DNA from: Methylibium sp. NZG
Lineage (GTDB): Bacteria; Pseudomonadota; Gammaproteobacteria; Burkholderiales; Burkholderiaceae_C
Reading direction: 5' to 3'
DNA length: 64,000 bases
Assembly: GCA_001263235.1 (NCBI GenBank)
Contig: LGRD01000032.1
Location: 62,001 to 126,000 of the forward strand
Part shown: positions 1 to 7,389 of the stretch, one piece after another
How the letters are laid out: every line of letters starts with the position of its first letter
Position numbering within the stretch: position 1 is the first letter of the stretch
The notes under the pieces: model-generated
What the model was told of the DNA's origin: nothing
The model's input: the letters and a program-made list of their open reading frames with translations, nothing else
The model's database searches: none
Translations under genes and position numbers: made by a program

Positions 1-1
1 T

Positions 2-319
2 GCCGGCGACACCGAGATGTACAAGAACCTGCCTGGAGAGGCGGTGCCCGACTTCGAGGCCATGCGGCGCGAACTGCCGGTGGTCAACTGGGACATGTCG
101 GCCGGCGACTGCCTCGTCCACCACTGCATGACGGTGCACGGCGCCCCCGGCAACAGCACCAACGACCGGCGCCGCCGTGCCTACGCCACCCGCTGGACCG
201 GCGACGACGTGGTGTTCGCACCGCGCGAGGGCCAAGCCGCGATCACGATTGCGCCGCCCACCATCCGGCCCGGCGAGCCGCTGGACAGCGAGGTGTTCCC
301 CCGGCTGTGGCCGCGATGA
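2..319 (+). CDS. Phytanoyl-CoA dioxygenase (PhyH) family protein, C-terminal part
   Basis: The gene enters from the left edge, so only about the last 105 residues are visible. They include a His in TVHGAPGN and an Arg-rich stretch (RRRRAYATRW), which fit the distal iron-ligand His and the 2-oxoglutarate-binding Arg of PhyH-type Fe(II)/2-oxoglutarate oxygenases. Such enzymes hydroxylate varied small molecules in the cytoplasm. The proximal His-x-Asp pair lies outside the window, so substrate and full activity cannot be judged. The assignment rests on the C-terminal motif alone. Confidence 0.7.
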   Translation, partial: AGDTEMYKNLPGEAVPDFEAMRRELPVVNWDMSAGDCLVHHCMTVHGAPGNSTNDRRRRAYATRWTGDDVVFAPREGQAAITIAPPTIRPGEPLDSEVFPRLWPR

Positions 320-473
320 GCCCCGCCAATCCGCGTTGATGCCGCGCTGATGCCGCGCTGATGCTGGCCAAAGGCGTGGAACGATCCGGCCCCAAACCCT
401 GTCCGCCCTCGTGCGCGTCGAGGGCGGGTGGTGGAAGCTGGTGAACCGACTGCGAGCGGACGGCCCGAATCCG

Positions 474-887
474 TCAACCCGTTGGCGCAATGGTGCCCAC
501 GCCGCTGGCCAGGGCGGCCTCTCGCAGCGGCACGTCGAGCGTGGCAATCGGCAGTTGCAGCCGCAGGGCAAGTTCGAGGTAGGCAGCGCCGTACGTCGTC
601 AGGCCGAACCGGAGTGCCAGCGCCAATAGCTCGCTGGGAGGGACGGCGTGGCGGTCCACCGCAATCGGCAGCGAAACGACTTGCGCGATCACAGACTGCG
701 CAGCCTGGGCCGTCATGACCTTGCGCAGGCACGCGGTGCGCAGCACGTTGCTGAACTCAAGCTCCCACAACGCCGGCACCACGGCGCGATCATCCTGCAA
801 GCGGATTGCGATGGCTTCGCTGTAGGGCGTGGCCTGGTTCTGAATGAACCAGCCGCTGACCACCGAGTTGTCGAGAACGAAGGGCAC
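474..887 (-). CDS. VapC-like PIN-domain toxin, active site probably damaged
   Basis: A 137-residue PIN-domain protein, the usual VapC length. VapC toxins are Mg-dependent RNases held inactive by a partner antitoxin. Asp6 (FVLDNS) and Glu44 (WELEFSN) match the first two conserved acidic positions, and an Asp follows in LPIATLDVP. The family motif YDAAYLELA reads YGAAYLELA here: residue 100 is Gly (codon GGC at 588-590) where an active-site Asp (GAC) is expected, a single-base change. The start is GTG, 13 nt after the antitoxin stop, so the two genes form one unit. It may be a catalytically dead toxin. Confidence 0.85.
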   Translation of the reverse strand: MPFVLDNSVVSGWFIQNQATPYSEAIAIRLQDDRAVVPALWELEFSNVLRTACLRKVMTAQAAQSVIAQVVSLPIAVDRHAVPPSELLALALRFGLTTYGAAYLELALRLQLPIATLDVPLREAALASGVGTIAPTG

Positions 888-900
888 CGGGCGCTCAGTT

Positions 901-1161
901 TCAGTCGCGCCCCTCGGCGAGAATGTCCTTCAGCGTGCCTTCCAGTGCGACGCCTTCACGCTGCCTCCTCAGGCGCTCGAACGTGGCGGCTACCTGTTGT
1001 CGCTGACCGCCGGCTGCGCGCTTGGAGGCTGCCGCAGACACCAGGCGAGCCACCGCCACACCACGCCGCGTGATGGTGACCTGCTCTCCACGCTCGACTT
1101 CCAGCAGCAACTCGGACAGCCGGGTCTTGGCTTCGTAGACAGCGACTTCCTTCATGACCAT
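901..1161 (-). CDS. Phd/YefM-family antitoxin
   Basis: An 86-residue protein (84 if the ATG at 1155 is used). The N-terminus, with VAVYEAKTRLSELL and a following VTITRRGVAVARLV, is typical of the Phd/YefM DNA-binding fold. The basic, flexible C-terminal half would wrap around the toxin. It lies just upstream of the VapC-like gene in the same direction, the usual antitoxin-first order, and such antitoxins generally repress their own promoter. ATG codons at 1161 and 1155 are both possible; neither has a strong ribosome site. Confidence 0.85.
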   Translation of the reverse strand: MVMKEVAVYEAKTRLSELLLEVERGEQVTITRRGVAVARLVSAAASKRAAGGQRQQVAATFERLRRQREGVALEGTLKDILAEGRD

Positions 1162-1214
1162 CTCATTTATGAATGATGGTTAACTATATCAGCATTGGGT
1201 CGGGAGAGTACGCC

Positions 1215-2417
1215 TCAAACTCGCTCGACGATGAGCGCAATGCCCTGGCCCACGCCGATGCACATGGTGCACAGCGCGTAGCGGCCTTTGATGCGGTGCA
1301 ACTGGTTGACGGCCGTCGTCACCAGCCGCGCACCGCTGGCGCCCAGCGGGTGGCCCAGCGCGATCGCGCCGCCGTTCGGGTTGACGCGCGGGTCGTCGTC
1401 TTGCAAGCCCAGGTCGCGCGTCACGGCCAGGCCCTGTGCGGCGAAGGCTTCGTTGAGCTCGATCACGTCGATCTTTTCAATCGCCAAGCCCGTCATCGCC
1501 AGCACCTTGCGGGTGGCCGGCGCCGGCCCGAAACCCATGATGCGGGGCGCCACCCCGGCCACCGCCATGCCCACCACGCGCGCGCGCGGCGTGAGGCCGT
1601 GCTTTGCGGCGCTCATCTCGTTGGCCAGCAGCAGCGCGCACGATCCGTCGTTGATGCCCGACGCGTTGCCCGCCGTCACCGTGCCGTCCGGCTTGACGAC
1701 ACCCTTGAGCTTGGCGAGTGCCTCCAGGCTGGTCTCGCGCGGGTGCTCGTCCTTGCCGACGACGAGGGCGTCGCCCTTCTTCTGCGCGATCGTTACCGGC
1801 GCGATCTCGGCGTCGAAGAAGCCCGCCTGTTGCGCCGCGACGGCGTTGAGCTGGCTGCGCAGCGCCATGCGGTCCTGCGCCTCGCGCTCGATGCCGAACT
1901 GCGCCGCCACATTCTCGGCCGTCTCGGGCATCGAATCGACGCCATGCATCTCGCGCATCAGCTTGTTGACGAAGCGCCAGCCGATCGTCGTGTCGTAGAC
2001 CGCGTTCGCGCGGCTGAACGCGGTATCGGCTTTGGGCATCACGAACGGCGCGCGGCTCATGCTCTCCACGCCGCCGGCGATCATCAGTTGCGCCTCGCCG
2101 CTCTTGATCGCGCGTGCCGCGGTGCCCACTGCGTCCATGCCCGAGCCGCACAGGCGGTTGATGGTGGCGCCCGGCACCTCGATCGGCAGGCCCGCCAGCA
2201 GCGAGGCCATGTGCGCGACGTTGCGGTTGTCTTCGCCGGCCTGGTTGGCGCAGCCGTAGATCACGTCGGTCAGTGCCTGCCAATCGACGCCCGGGTTGCG
2301 CGCCATCAGCGCCTTGATCGGCACGGCGCCGAGGTCGTCGGTGCGCACGCTGGAGAGCGCACCGCCGTAGCGGCCGATGGGGGTGCGGATCGCGTCGCAG
2401 ATGAAGGCGTGGTTCAT
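1215..2417 (-). CDS. pcaF: 3-oxoadipyl-CoA thiolase
   Basis: A 400-residue thiolase. It cleaves 3-oxoadipyl-CoA with CoA to succinyl-CoA and acetyl-CoA, the last step of the beta-ketoadipate and phenylacetate routes. The nucleophile Cys90 lies in NRLCGSGMDA, His356 in GGAIALGHPLG and Cys386 in CTMCIGVGQG. The N-terminus FICDAIRTPIGRYGGAL and the GCANQAGEDNRN segment are characteristic of the PcaF/PaaJ subgroup rather than of acetyl-CoA acetyltransferases. It lies 48 nt downstream of the RraA-like gene and may be co-transcribed with it. No clear Shine-Dalgarno sequence precedes the ATG, but the start is fixed by the conserved N-terminus. No other beta-ketoadipate genes are in view. Confidence 0.88.
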   Translation of the reverse strand: MNHAFICDAIRTPIGRYGGALSSVRTDDLGAVPIKALMARNPGVDWQALTDVIYGCANQAGEDNRNVAHMASLLAGLPIEVPGATINRLCGSGMDAVGTAARAIKSGEAQLMIAGGVESMSRAPFVMPKADTAFSRANAVYDTTIGWRFVNKLMREMHGVDSMPETAENVAAQFGIEREAQDRMALRSQLNAVAAQQAGFFDAEIAPVTIAQKKGDALVVGKDEHPRETSLEALAKLKGVVKPDGTVTAGNASGINDGSCALLLANEMSAAKHGLTPRARVVGMAVAGVAPRIMGFGPAPATRKVLAMTGLAIEKIDVIELNEAFAAQGLAVTRDLGLQDDDPRVNPNGGAIALGHPLGASGARLVTTAVNQLHRIKGRYALCTMCIGVGQGIALIVERV

Positions 2418-2465
2418 GGGAGGCCCGGGTGAAAAGGAGGATGTTGCAGCGTGGTGGCAGTGCCG

Positions 2466-3149
2466 CTACATCACGCCGAAGCGAGCCAACGCCTCGCACG
2501 CACTCATGCCGCCCTTGATGGCGACGGACACTGCGCTTTCAGTGCTCGCCTTCTCGCGCGCTCGGCGGACTGCCTCGGCCTCCGCCGCGCGCGGGATCAC
2601 CAGCACGCCCTCGCGGTCGCCGAACAGCAGGTCGCCGGGCTCGATGCGCACGCCGTCGATCTCGATCGCGCAGCGGTAGTCGATCACCTTGCCGCGCGGC
2701 CCCTGGTCCTGCGCATACAGACCACGACAGAACACGGTGAAGCCGAGTTGCTCGATCTCGGCTGCGTCGCGCACGTACCCGTCGAGGATCGCGCCGGCCG
2801 CCTTCAGGTGCGTGGCGCGGGTGGACATGAGCCCGCCCCACAGCGCGTAGCGCAACGACGAGCCGGTGGCGATGTAGACCTCGCCGGGCTTCAGGTCGTC
2901 GAGCGCTTCGAGCATCAAGCCGAACGGCTTTTGCGTCAGCGGCCCGCGCGCAGCCGCCGGGCCTTTGTCGTCGAACACGTCGGCCTCCAGCACCGGCATC
3001 GCGCGCCCGGCGATCTTCGCCATCGGGTTCAGTGGCGAGATGCCAGCGGGCAGGAACTGCCGGCGGTGGCCCATCACGTCGAGCACGTCGCCGACCACGG
3101 CGGTGAAGAGTTCGGTCTTCAGGATTGTGAAGAGTTCGTCGTCGCTCAT
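2466..3149 (-). CDS. RraA-family / 4-hydroxy-4-methyl-2-oxoglutarate aldolase-like protein
   Basis: A 227-residue protein of the RraA/HMG-aldolase fold. Family members are either metal-dependent aldolases releasing pyruvate from 4-hydroxy-4-methyl-2-oxoglutarate or oxaloacetate, or regulators of RNase E. The segment GYVRDAAEIEQLGF carries the Arg-Asp pair that binds substrate and metal in the Pseudomonas aldolase, favouring the enzymatic role; the N-terminal TAVVGDVLDVMG stretch is also conserved. The ATG at 3149 has AGGAG nicely spaced upstream. It sits between psd and pcaF on the same strand, 62 and 48 nt away. The pairing with pcaF suggests aromatic-acid catabolism, but the true substrate is unknown. 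Confidence 0.78.
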   Translation of the reverse strand: MSDDELFTILKTELFTAVVGDVLDVMGHRRQFLPAGISPLNPMAKIAGRAMPVLEADVFDDKGPAAARGPLTQKPFGLMLEALDDLKPGEVYIATGSSLRYALWGGLMSTRATHLKAAGAILDGYVRDAAEIEQLGFTVFCRGLYAQDQGPRGKVIDYRCAIEIDGVRIEPGDLLFGDREGVLVIPRAAEAEAVRRAREKASTESAVSVAIKGGMSACEALARFGVM

Positions 3150-3211
3150 GGTCGCTCCTGCTCGGCCCTGGTCAGTGTTCGGAGATCGGTGGTTCGGCCC
3201 GCCGCGCGGTG

Positions 3212-4108
3212 TCAGCGGCCGGCTGGCGCGTGCTGCATCGCCATCGCCTCGCCCATGCGCACCGCAGCGCCCGGCGCCCAGCCGGCGTTGAACTGAAGCC
3301 GCCCGGCCGGGAACAGCAGCACCACCGTCGAGCCGAGCAGAAAACGGCCCATCTCGTCGCCCTGCTTCAGCCGCACCGGGTCGTCGGGGTCGCGGTACTG
3401 CCATTCGCGAAGCCCGCCGGTGCGCGGCGGGTTGACCACGCCGTGCCACACGGTGGCCATGCTGCCGACGATCGTCGCCCCCACGAGCACCAGCGCGAAC
3501 GGGCCGGTGCTGCCGTGGCTGCCCTCGGGTCCGGTCTCGAAGATGCACACCACGCGCTCGTTGCGCGCAAACAGCCCGGGCACGCCGCGCGCTGTGGTCG
3601 GGTTCACCGAGAACAACGCGCCCGGCACGTGCAGCATGCGCACCAGCCGGCCGTCGCAGGGCATGTGGATGCGGTGGTAGTCCTTCGGGCTGAGGTAGAT
3701 CGTCGCGAAGTGGCCGTCGTGGAAACGGCTCGCCAGTCCCGCGTCGCCACCGAGCAGCGCGGTGGTCGAGTAGTGGTGCCCCTTGGCCTGGAAGATCTGG
3801 TCGTGCCGAATGGCGCCGAACTGGCTGATCGCACCGTCCACCGGGCACACCAGGTCGGCCACCGCGAGCGGCCGCACGCCGGGCTTGAGCGCGCGTGTGA
3901 AGAACTCGTTGAAGCTGGCGTAGCGGGCGATGTCGGGCTCGGCCGCCTCGGCCATGTTGACGCCGTAGCGGCCGACGAACCAGCGGATCAGCCGCGTCGT
4001 CAGTGCCCCACCCTGCGCCGACGCAATGCGCCCGCCGAAGGCCGTCAACGCCTGTTTGGGCAGCAGGTACTGCGGCAGGACGGCAAGGCGATCCGACACG
4101 TTGGGCAT
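3212..4108 (-). CDS. psd: Phosphatidylserine decarboxylase proenzyme
   Basis: A 298-residue type I phosphatidylserine decarboxylase. It makes phosphatidylethanolamine, the main membrane phospholipid of Gram-negative bacteria, at the inner membrane. The self-cleavage motif LGST is at residues 258-261, so Ser260 would become the pyruvoyl group and split the chain into a large beta and a small alpha subunit. The conserved segments FNEFFTRALKPGVRP, CPVDGAI, YLSPKDYHRIHMPCDG and the FSVNP region are all present. The start at MPNVSDRLAVLPQYLLPK matches the family N-terminus. It is the first gene of a same-strand run with the RraA-like gene and pcaF; a functional link between them is not obvious. 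Confidence 0.95.
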   Translation of the reverse strand: MPNVSDRLAVLPQYLLPKQALTAFGGRIASAQGGALTTRLIRWFVGRYGVNMAEAAEPDIARYASFNEFFTRALKPGVRPLAVADLVCPVDGAISQFGAIRHDQIFQAKGHHYSTTALLGGDAGLASRFHDGHFATIYLSPKDYHRIHMPCDGRLVRMLHVPGALFSVNPTTARGVPGLFARNERVVCIFETGPEGSHGSTGPFALVLVGATIVGSMATVWHGVVNPPRTGGLREWQYRDPDDPVRLKQGDEMGRFLLGSTVVLLFPAGRLQFNAGWAPGAAVRMGEAMAMQHAPAGR

Positions 4109-4243
4109 TGACCGGGACAAAGAGGGTCGCGATTGTATCGACCGCAACCGGCAGCTGCGCCACGGCACCTGATTCACGGGGTTGACCCCGCAGCGACTCA
4201 AACGCGAGCATGCAGCCACCGAAGCTTCTTGTGGGTGATCGCC

Positions 4244-4405
4244 TTGAACCAGCCCCTTCCTCCGAGCCCGCCGCCGATGCGACCCCTCGGCCCGACCGTG
4301 GCGGATCTGCAGGCCTGGCATGAACTCAAGCTGCAGATGGAGGTGCTGCACGCGCAGTTGCACTACCTCAAGTTGATGCTCAAGCTCGGCGTGAACGCCT
4401 GGTAG
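4244..4405 (+). CDS. Small hypothetical protein
   Basis: A possible 53-residue protein from a TTG codon (an in-frame GTG lies slightly upstream at 4235). After a Pro-rich start, the C-terminal half (LQAWHELKLQMEVLHAQLHYLKLMLKL) reads as one amphipathic, possibly coiled-coil helix. That looks like real protein rather than random translation of GC-rich DNA. No ribosome site is convincing. It lies between divergent psd and the cytochrome b561 gene, and I recognise no family. Confidence 0.4.
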   Translation: MNQPLPPSPPPMRPLGPTVADLQAWHELKLQMEVLHAQLHYLKLMLKLGVNAW

Positions 4406-4497
4406 CGCACCCGCGCTTCGTACCGGACAGGCGCGTCCGCAGCAGCGCTGCCTTTGCAGGGCCGCTTGGCACGATCCGGTGGAACGCTGCGCGCCGC

Positions 4498-4530
4498 GCT
4501 GGCTGCGCGAAGTCCGGCCAGCCCTTTTTT
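4498..4530 (+). terminator. Possible intrinsic terminator
   Basis: A short GCTGGC/GCCAGC stem (4498-4503 and 4517-4522) is followed by CC and a run of six T (4525-4530). It would end transcription of the small upstream gene before cytochrome b561. The stem is only six pairs with a 13-nt loop, so this is tentative. Confidence 0.35.
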
Positions 4531-4644
4531 GAACAGTGCCATCAAGCGGGCTGAAGGGCAGCGTCACGCTCGGCACCTAAAGTTCGGGCCATGAGACAAG
4601 CGATGCGGCACACTGCGCCGCTTGCGTCCAACGCCCGACCGCCG

Positions 4645-5211
4645 ATGACCACCGCCACGCCCGCGCGCTACACCCGCACCGCCATCGCCTTGCACTGGGT
4701 GCTGGCGCTGGCCATCATCTGCTCGTTCGGCTTCGGCCTGTACATGACCGGGCTGTCGTTCTCGCCGCAACGCGTCAAGCTCTACAACTGGCACAAGTGG
4801 GCTGGCATCTGCATCCTCACGCTGTCTGCGCTGCGGCTGCTGTGGCGCCTGACGCACAAGCCGCCCGCCGATCCGCCGATGCCCGCCTGGCAGGCCCGCG
4901 CAGCGCACGCCACGCACGGCTTGTTGTACGTGCTGTTCTTTGCCGTGCCGCTGGTCGGCTGGGCCTACAGCTCGGCGGCGGGGTTTCCAATCGTGGTGTT
5001 CGGCGTGCTGCCGCTGCCTGACTTCGTGCCGGTGGACAAGGCGCTGGCCGACGCGATCAAGCCGTTCCACAAGTACCTCGCCTACGCGTTGGCGGCGCTG
5101 GTGCTGGTGCATGTCGGCGCCGCGCTCAAGCACCAGTTCCTCGACCGCGACGGCCTGCTGTCCCGCATGTGGCCAGGCCGCACGCGAGCGGCCCGCATCA
5201 CCCGCATTTGA
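4645..5211 (+). CDS. Cytochrome b561 family protein
   Basis: A 188-residue di-heme membrane cytochrome of the prokaryotic b561 type. It has about four membrane helices and His residues at the usual places: ALHWVLAL in helix 1, NWHKWAGI before helix 2, HATHGLLY at helix 3, and HKY and VHVG in the last helix. These proteins pass electrons from the quinone pool to periplasmic partners. I chose the ATG at 4645 because family members start shortly before ARYTRTAIALHW; an in-frame ATG at 4591 would add 18 residues. It is followed 14 nt later by three YceI genes, and the b561-YceI pairing is common in proteobacteria. Confidence 0.85.
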   Translation: MTTATPARYTRTAIALHWVLALAIICSFGFGLYMTGLSFSPQRVKLYNWHKWAGICILTLSALRLLWRLTHKPPADPPMPAWQARAAHATHGLLYVLFFAVPLVGWAYSSAAGFPIVVFGVLPLPDFVPVDKALADAIKPFHKYLAYALAALVLVHVGAALKHQFLDRDGLLSRMWPGRTRAARITRI

Positions 5212-5225
5212 AAGTGACACCCTTC

Positions 5226-5801
5226 ATGAAGACCCGTTTCTTTGCCCCCGCCCATGCCCTGCTCGCTGCGCTCGCCATCGCCACCGGCCCGGTCAGCGCC
5301 CAGCAAAAGCTGGTCCCCGCGCAGAGCGAGATCTCCTTCACCAGCCGGCAGATGGGCGTGCCGGTAGACGGCAAGTTCAAGAAGTTCGACGCCACCATCG
5401 CCTTCGACCCGAAGAAGCCCGAGGCCGGCAACATCGCCTTCAGCATCGACCTGACCAGCGCGCAGATCGGCGACAGCGAAACCATGGCCGAACTCGCCAA
5501 GCCGGGCTGGTTCGACAGCAAGCGCGTGCCGATGGCGACGTTTCAGTCCACCGCCGTCAAGGCCGCCGGGCCGGGCAAGTTCGACGTGACCGGCAAGCTC
5601 AACATCAAGGGCAACGTGCGCGATGTGGTCGTGCCGGTGACGCTGACACAGGCCGCTGGGGCGACCACTGCGACCGGCGCGTTCGTGGTCAAGCGGCTCG
5701 AATTCAAGATCGGTGAAGGCGATTGGGCCGACACCTCGATGGTCGCCAACGACGTTCAGGTGAAGTTCAAGCTCGCGCTCACTGGCGTGGCGGCGCTGTG
5801 A
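5226..5801 (+). CDS. YceI family periplasmic protein (copy 1)
   Basis: A 191-residue protein with a cleavable signal peptide (cut probably after PVSA, before QQK) and a YceI lipocalin-like beta-barrel. YceI barrels bind isoprenoid or other amphiphilic molecules in the periplasm. This copy is the most divergent of the three here: it has the AQSEISFTSRQMGVPVDGKF opening and a KPGWFDSKRVPMATF segment but lacks the Cys-containing C-terminal region shared by copies 2 and 3. The start at 5226 is set by the signal peptide. It is the second gene of a four-gene unit with cytochrome b561. Confidence 0.88.
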   Translation: MKTRFFAPAHALLAALAIATGPVSAQQKLVPAQSEISFTSRQMGVPVDGKFKKFDATIAFDPKKPEAGNIAFSIDLTSAQIGDSETMAELAKPGWFDSKRVPMATFQSTAVKAAGPGKFDVTGKLNIKGNVRDVVVPVTLTQAAGATTATGAFVVKRLEFKIGEGDWADTSMVANDVQVKFKLALTGVAAL

Positions 5802-5857
5802 CCAACTCGATCTCCCGAATCCTTTCAACCTTTCACACCCATCGCAAGGAACCACCG

Positions 5858-6427
5858 ATGAAGAAAATCCTCCTCGCCGCCTCGCTGCTGGCCACCGGCA
5901 CGCTGGCCCAGGCCCAGAGCGCCACCTACGGCATCGACCCGACGCACACCTTCGTCACCTTCGAGGCCAAGCACTTCGGCACCTCGACGCTGCGCGGCCG
6001 CTTCGACAAGAAGGAAGGCTCGGTCACCATCGACCGCACGGCCAAGACCGGCAAGGCCGAGATCACGCTCGACATGGCCTCGGTCTCCACCGGCGTCGGC
6101 CCGCTCGACGGCCACCTGAAGAGCAAGGACTTCTTCAACGCGGGCGAGCACCCGACCGCCAAGTTCGTCGGCGACAAGTTCACCTTCGACGGCGCCAAGG
6201 TCACCGCGGTGGCCGGCAACCTGACGATGCTGGGCAAGACGATGCCCGTCACGCTGAAGGCCACCAACTACAACTGCTACGACAACCCGATGTTCAAGCG
6301 CGAGGTCTGCGGCGGCGACTTCGAGACGACGTTGCAGCGCAGCCAGTGGGGCATGGACTATGGTGTGAAGACAGGCATCCCCGACAACATCCGCCTGCTG
6401 GTGCAGATCGAGGCGATCAAGCAGTGA
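5858..6427 (+). CDS. YceI family periplasmic protein (copy 2)
   Basis: A 189-residue protein with a clear signal peptide (cut after AQAQS or nearby) and a full YceI barrel: YGIDPTHTFVTFEAKHFGTS, then STLRGRFDKKEGSVT and the GEHPTAKF strand. Near the C-terminus it carries NYNCYDNP and KREVCGGDFE, whose two Cys residues could form a disulfide in the periplasm. A good ribosome site, AAGGA at 5846-5850, precedes the ATG. It is closely related to the next gene, so the two look like a tandem duplication. Confidence 0.92.
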   Translation: MKKILLAASLLATGTLAQAQSATYGIDPTHTFVTFEAKHFGTSTLRGRFDKKEGSVTIDRTAKTGKAEITLDMASVSTGVGPLDGHLKSKDFFNAGEHPTAKFVGDKFTFDGAKVTAVAGNLTMLGKTMPVTLKATNYNCYDNPMFKREVCGGDFETTLQRSQWGMDYGVKTGIPDNIRLLVQIEAIKQ

Positions 6428-6437
6428 GCCGCAACGC

Positions 6438-7046
6438 ATGGCGCCTTCTCTGAAGCCTGCGGTGGCGCCGGCCGTCGCTTGTGCCGCTGCGCTTGCAGCG
6501 GCCCTCATGTTGGTCGCGCCGACGCGCGCCCAGGCGCAGGGCGTCACCTACGTGCTCGACCCGAGCCACACCCAGGTCACCTTCGAAGTCCTGCACCTGG
6601 GCACGTCCACACTGCGTGGGCGGTTCAACCGCATCGAAGGCAGCGTCACGCTCGATCGCACCGCGCGAACCGGGGACGTGTCGATCACGATCGACACCTC
6701 GTCAGTGAGCACCGGCGTGCTGCCGCTGGACAGCCTCCTGCGCGGCGCGCAGGGGTTTGCGTCGCAAGAACACCCGAAGGCCTTCTTCACCGCGCGGCAA
6801 CTGAGCTTCGACGACGACAAGCTCGCCTCGCTGCGTGGCGAGTTCACCCTCAAGGGCGTCAGCCTGCCACTTCAGATGCGCGCCACGAACTTCAACTGCT
6901 ACGAGCACCCGATGCTCAAGCGCGAGGTCTGCGGCGGCGACTTCGAGGCCGAGCTGATGCGCAGTGCCTTCGGCATCAGCCACAGCCTGCCGTTCGTTGC
7001 CGACCGGGTGCGTTTGCTGGTGCAGGTGGAGGGTGTGCGGCAGTAG
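6438..7046 (+). CDS. YceI family periplasmic protein (copy 3)
   Basis: A 202-residue YceI protein starting 10 nt after copy 2, with a long signal peptide (cut near AQAQG). It shares with copy 2 the SHTQVTFEVLHLGTSTLRGR core and the two-Cys NFNCYEHP / KREVCGGDFE region. The HPKAFF strand is kept, but several positions lining the barrel differ, so it may bind another ligand or act with copy 2. It ends the b561-YceI unit; the following 343 bases hold no gene. Confidence 0.9.
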   Translation: MAPSLKPAVAPAVACAAALAAALMLVAPTRAQAQGVTYVLDPSHTQVTFEVLHLGTSTLRGRFNRIEGSVTLDRTARTGDVSITIDTSSVSTGVLPLDSLLRGAQGFASQEHPKAFFTARQLSFDDDKLASLRGEFTLKGVSLPLQMRATNFNCYEHPMLKREVCGGDFEAELMRSAFGISHSLPFVADRVRLLVQVEGVRQ

Positions 7047-7389
7047 TGCCCCGGTCATGCAGCGGGCACCTCGCCGCAGGCGCTCGCCCGATTGCGCCCG
7101 ATCCCGCTCGATCCCCCTCTCGATCCCCCTCTCGATCCCCCTCTCGATCCCTTCACCCAGGTCAAAACTCCTTCGACCACCGCCCGCACTCTTGTCGCGC
7201 TTGATTCGGGTCGAGCCGGGCGTGCATGGGCCGGACACCGTCAGCCCCGCTCATTCGAGGGGCCATCGCTGAGGGGTTTTACCCAGTTGCCGACGGGAGG
7301 CTTCGCAACCAAAGTGCGAGGCTGTGCAGATCGTGCGCGTTCGCGTGCGACTATGCTCACCGGCCCCAACACCCCCTCAAGGAGATTCA
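7047..7389. other. Intergenic stretch with tandem repeat and probable leader of the TRAP operon
   Basis: I see no credible gene in these 343 bases. They contain a 12-bp tandem repeat at 7107-7151, and the right end must carry the promoter and ribosome site (AAGGAGA at 7379-7385) for the TRAP operon. No recognisable riboswitch or convincing promoter motif was found. Confidence 0.6.
7107..7151. repeat. 12-bp tandem repeat, about 3.7 copies
   Basis: The unit CTCGATCCCCCT is repeated exactly at 7107, 7119 and 7131, followed by a partial fourth copy from 7143. It is non-coding and lies between the last YceI gene and the TRAP operon. It belongs to a window-wide pattern of 12-bp direct repeats. Confidence 0.95.

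Noticed and set aside
2466-4211. Apparent 581-residue fusion of an N-terminal region to the RraA-like protein
   Set aside because: The extra N-terminal part is a wrong-frame reading of psd. The true start is the ATG at 3149, which has a good ribosome site.
7107-7151. Possible CRISPR-like repeat array
   Set aside because: The repeats are directly adjacent with no spacers and the unit is only 12 bp. This is a simple tandem repeat; no cas genes are present.
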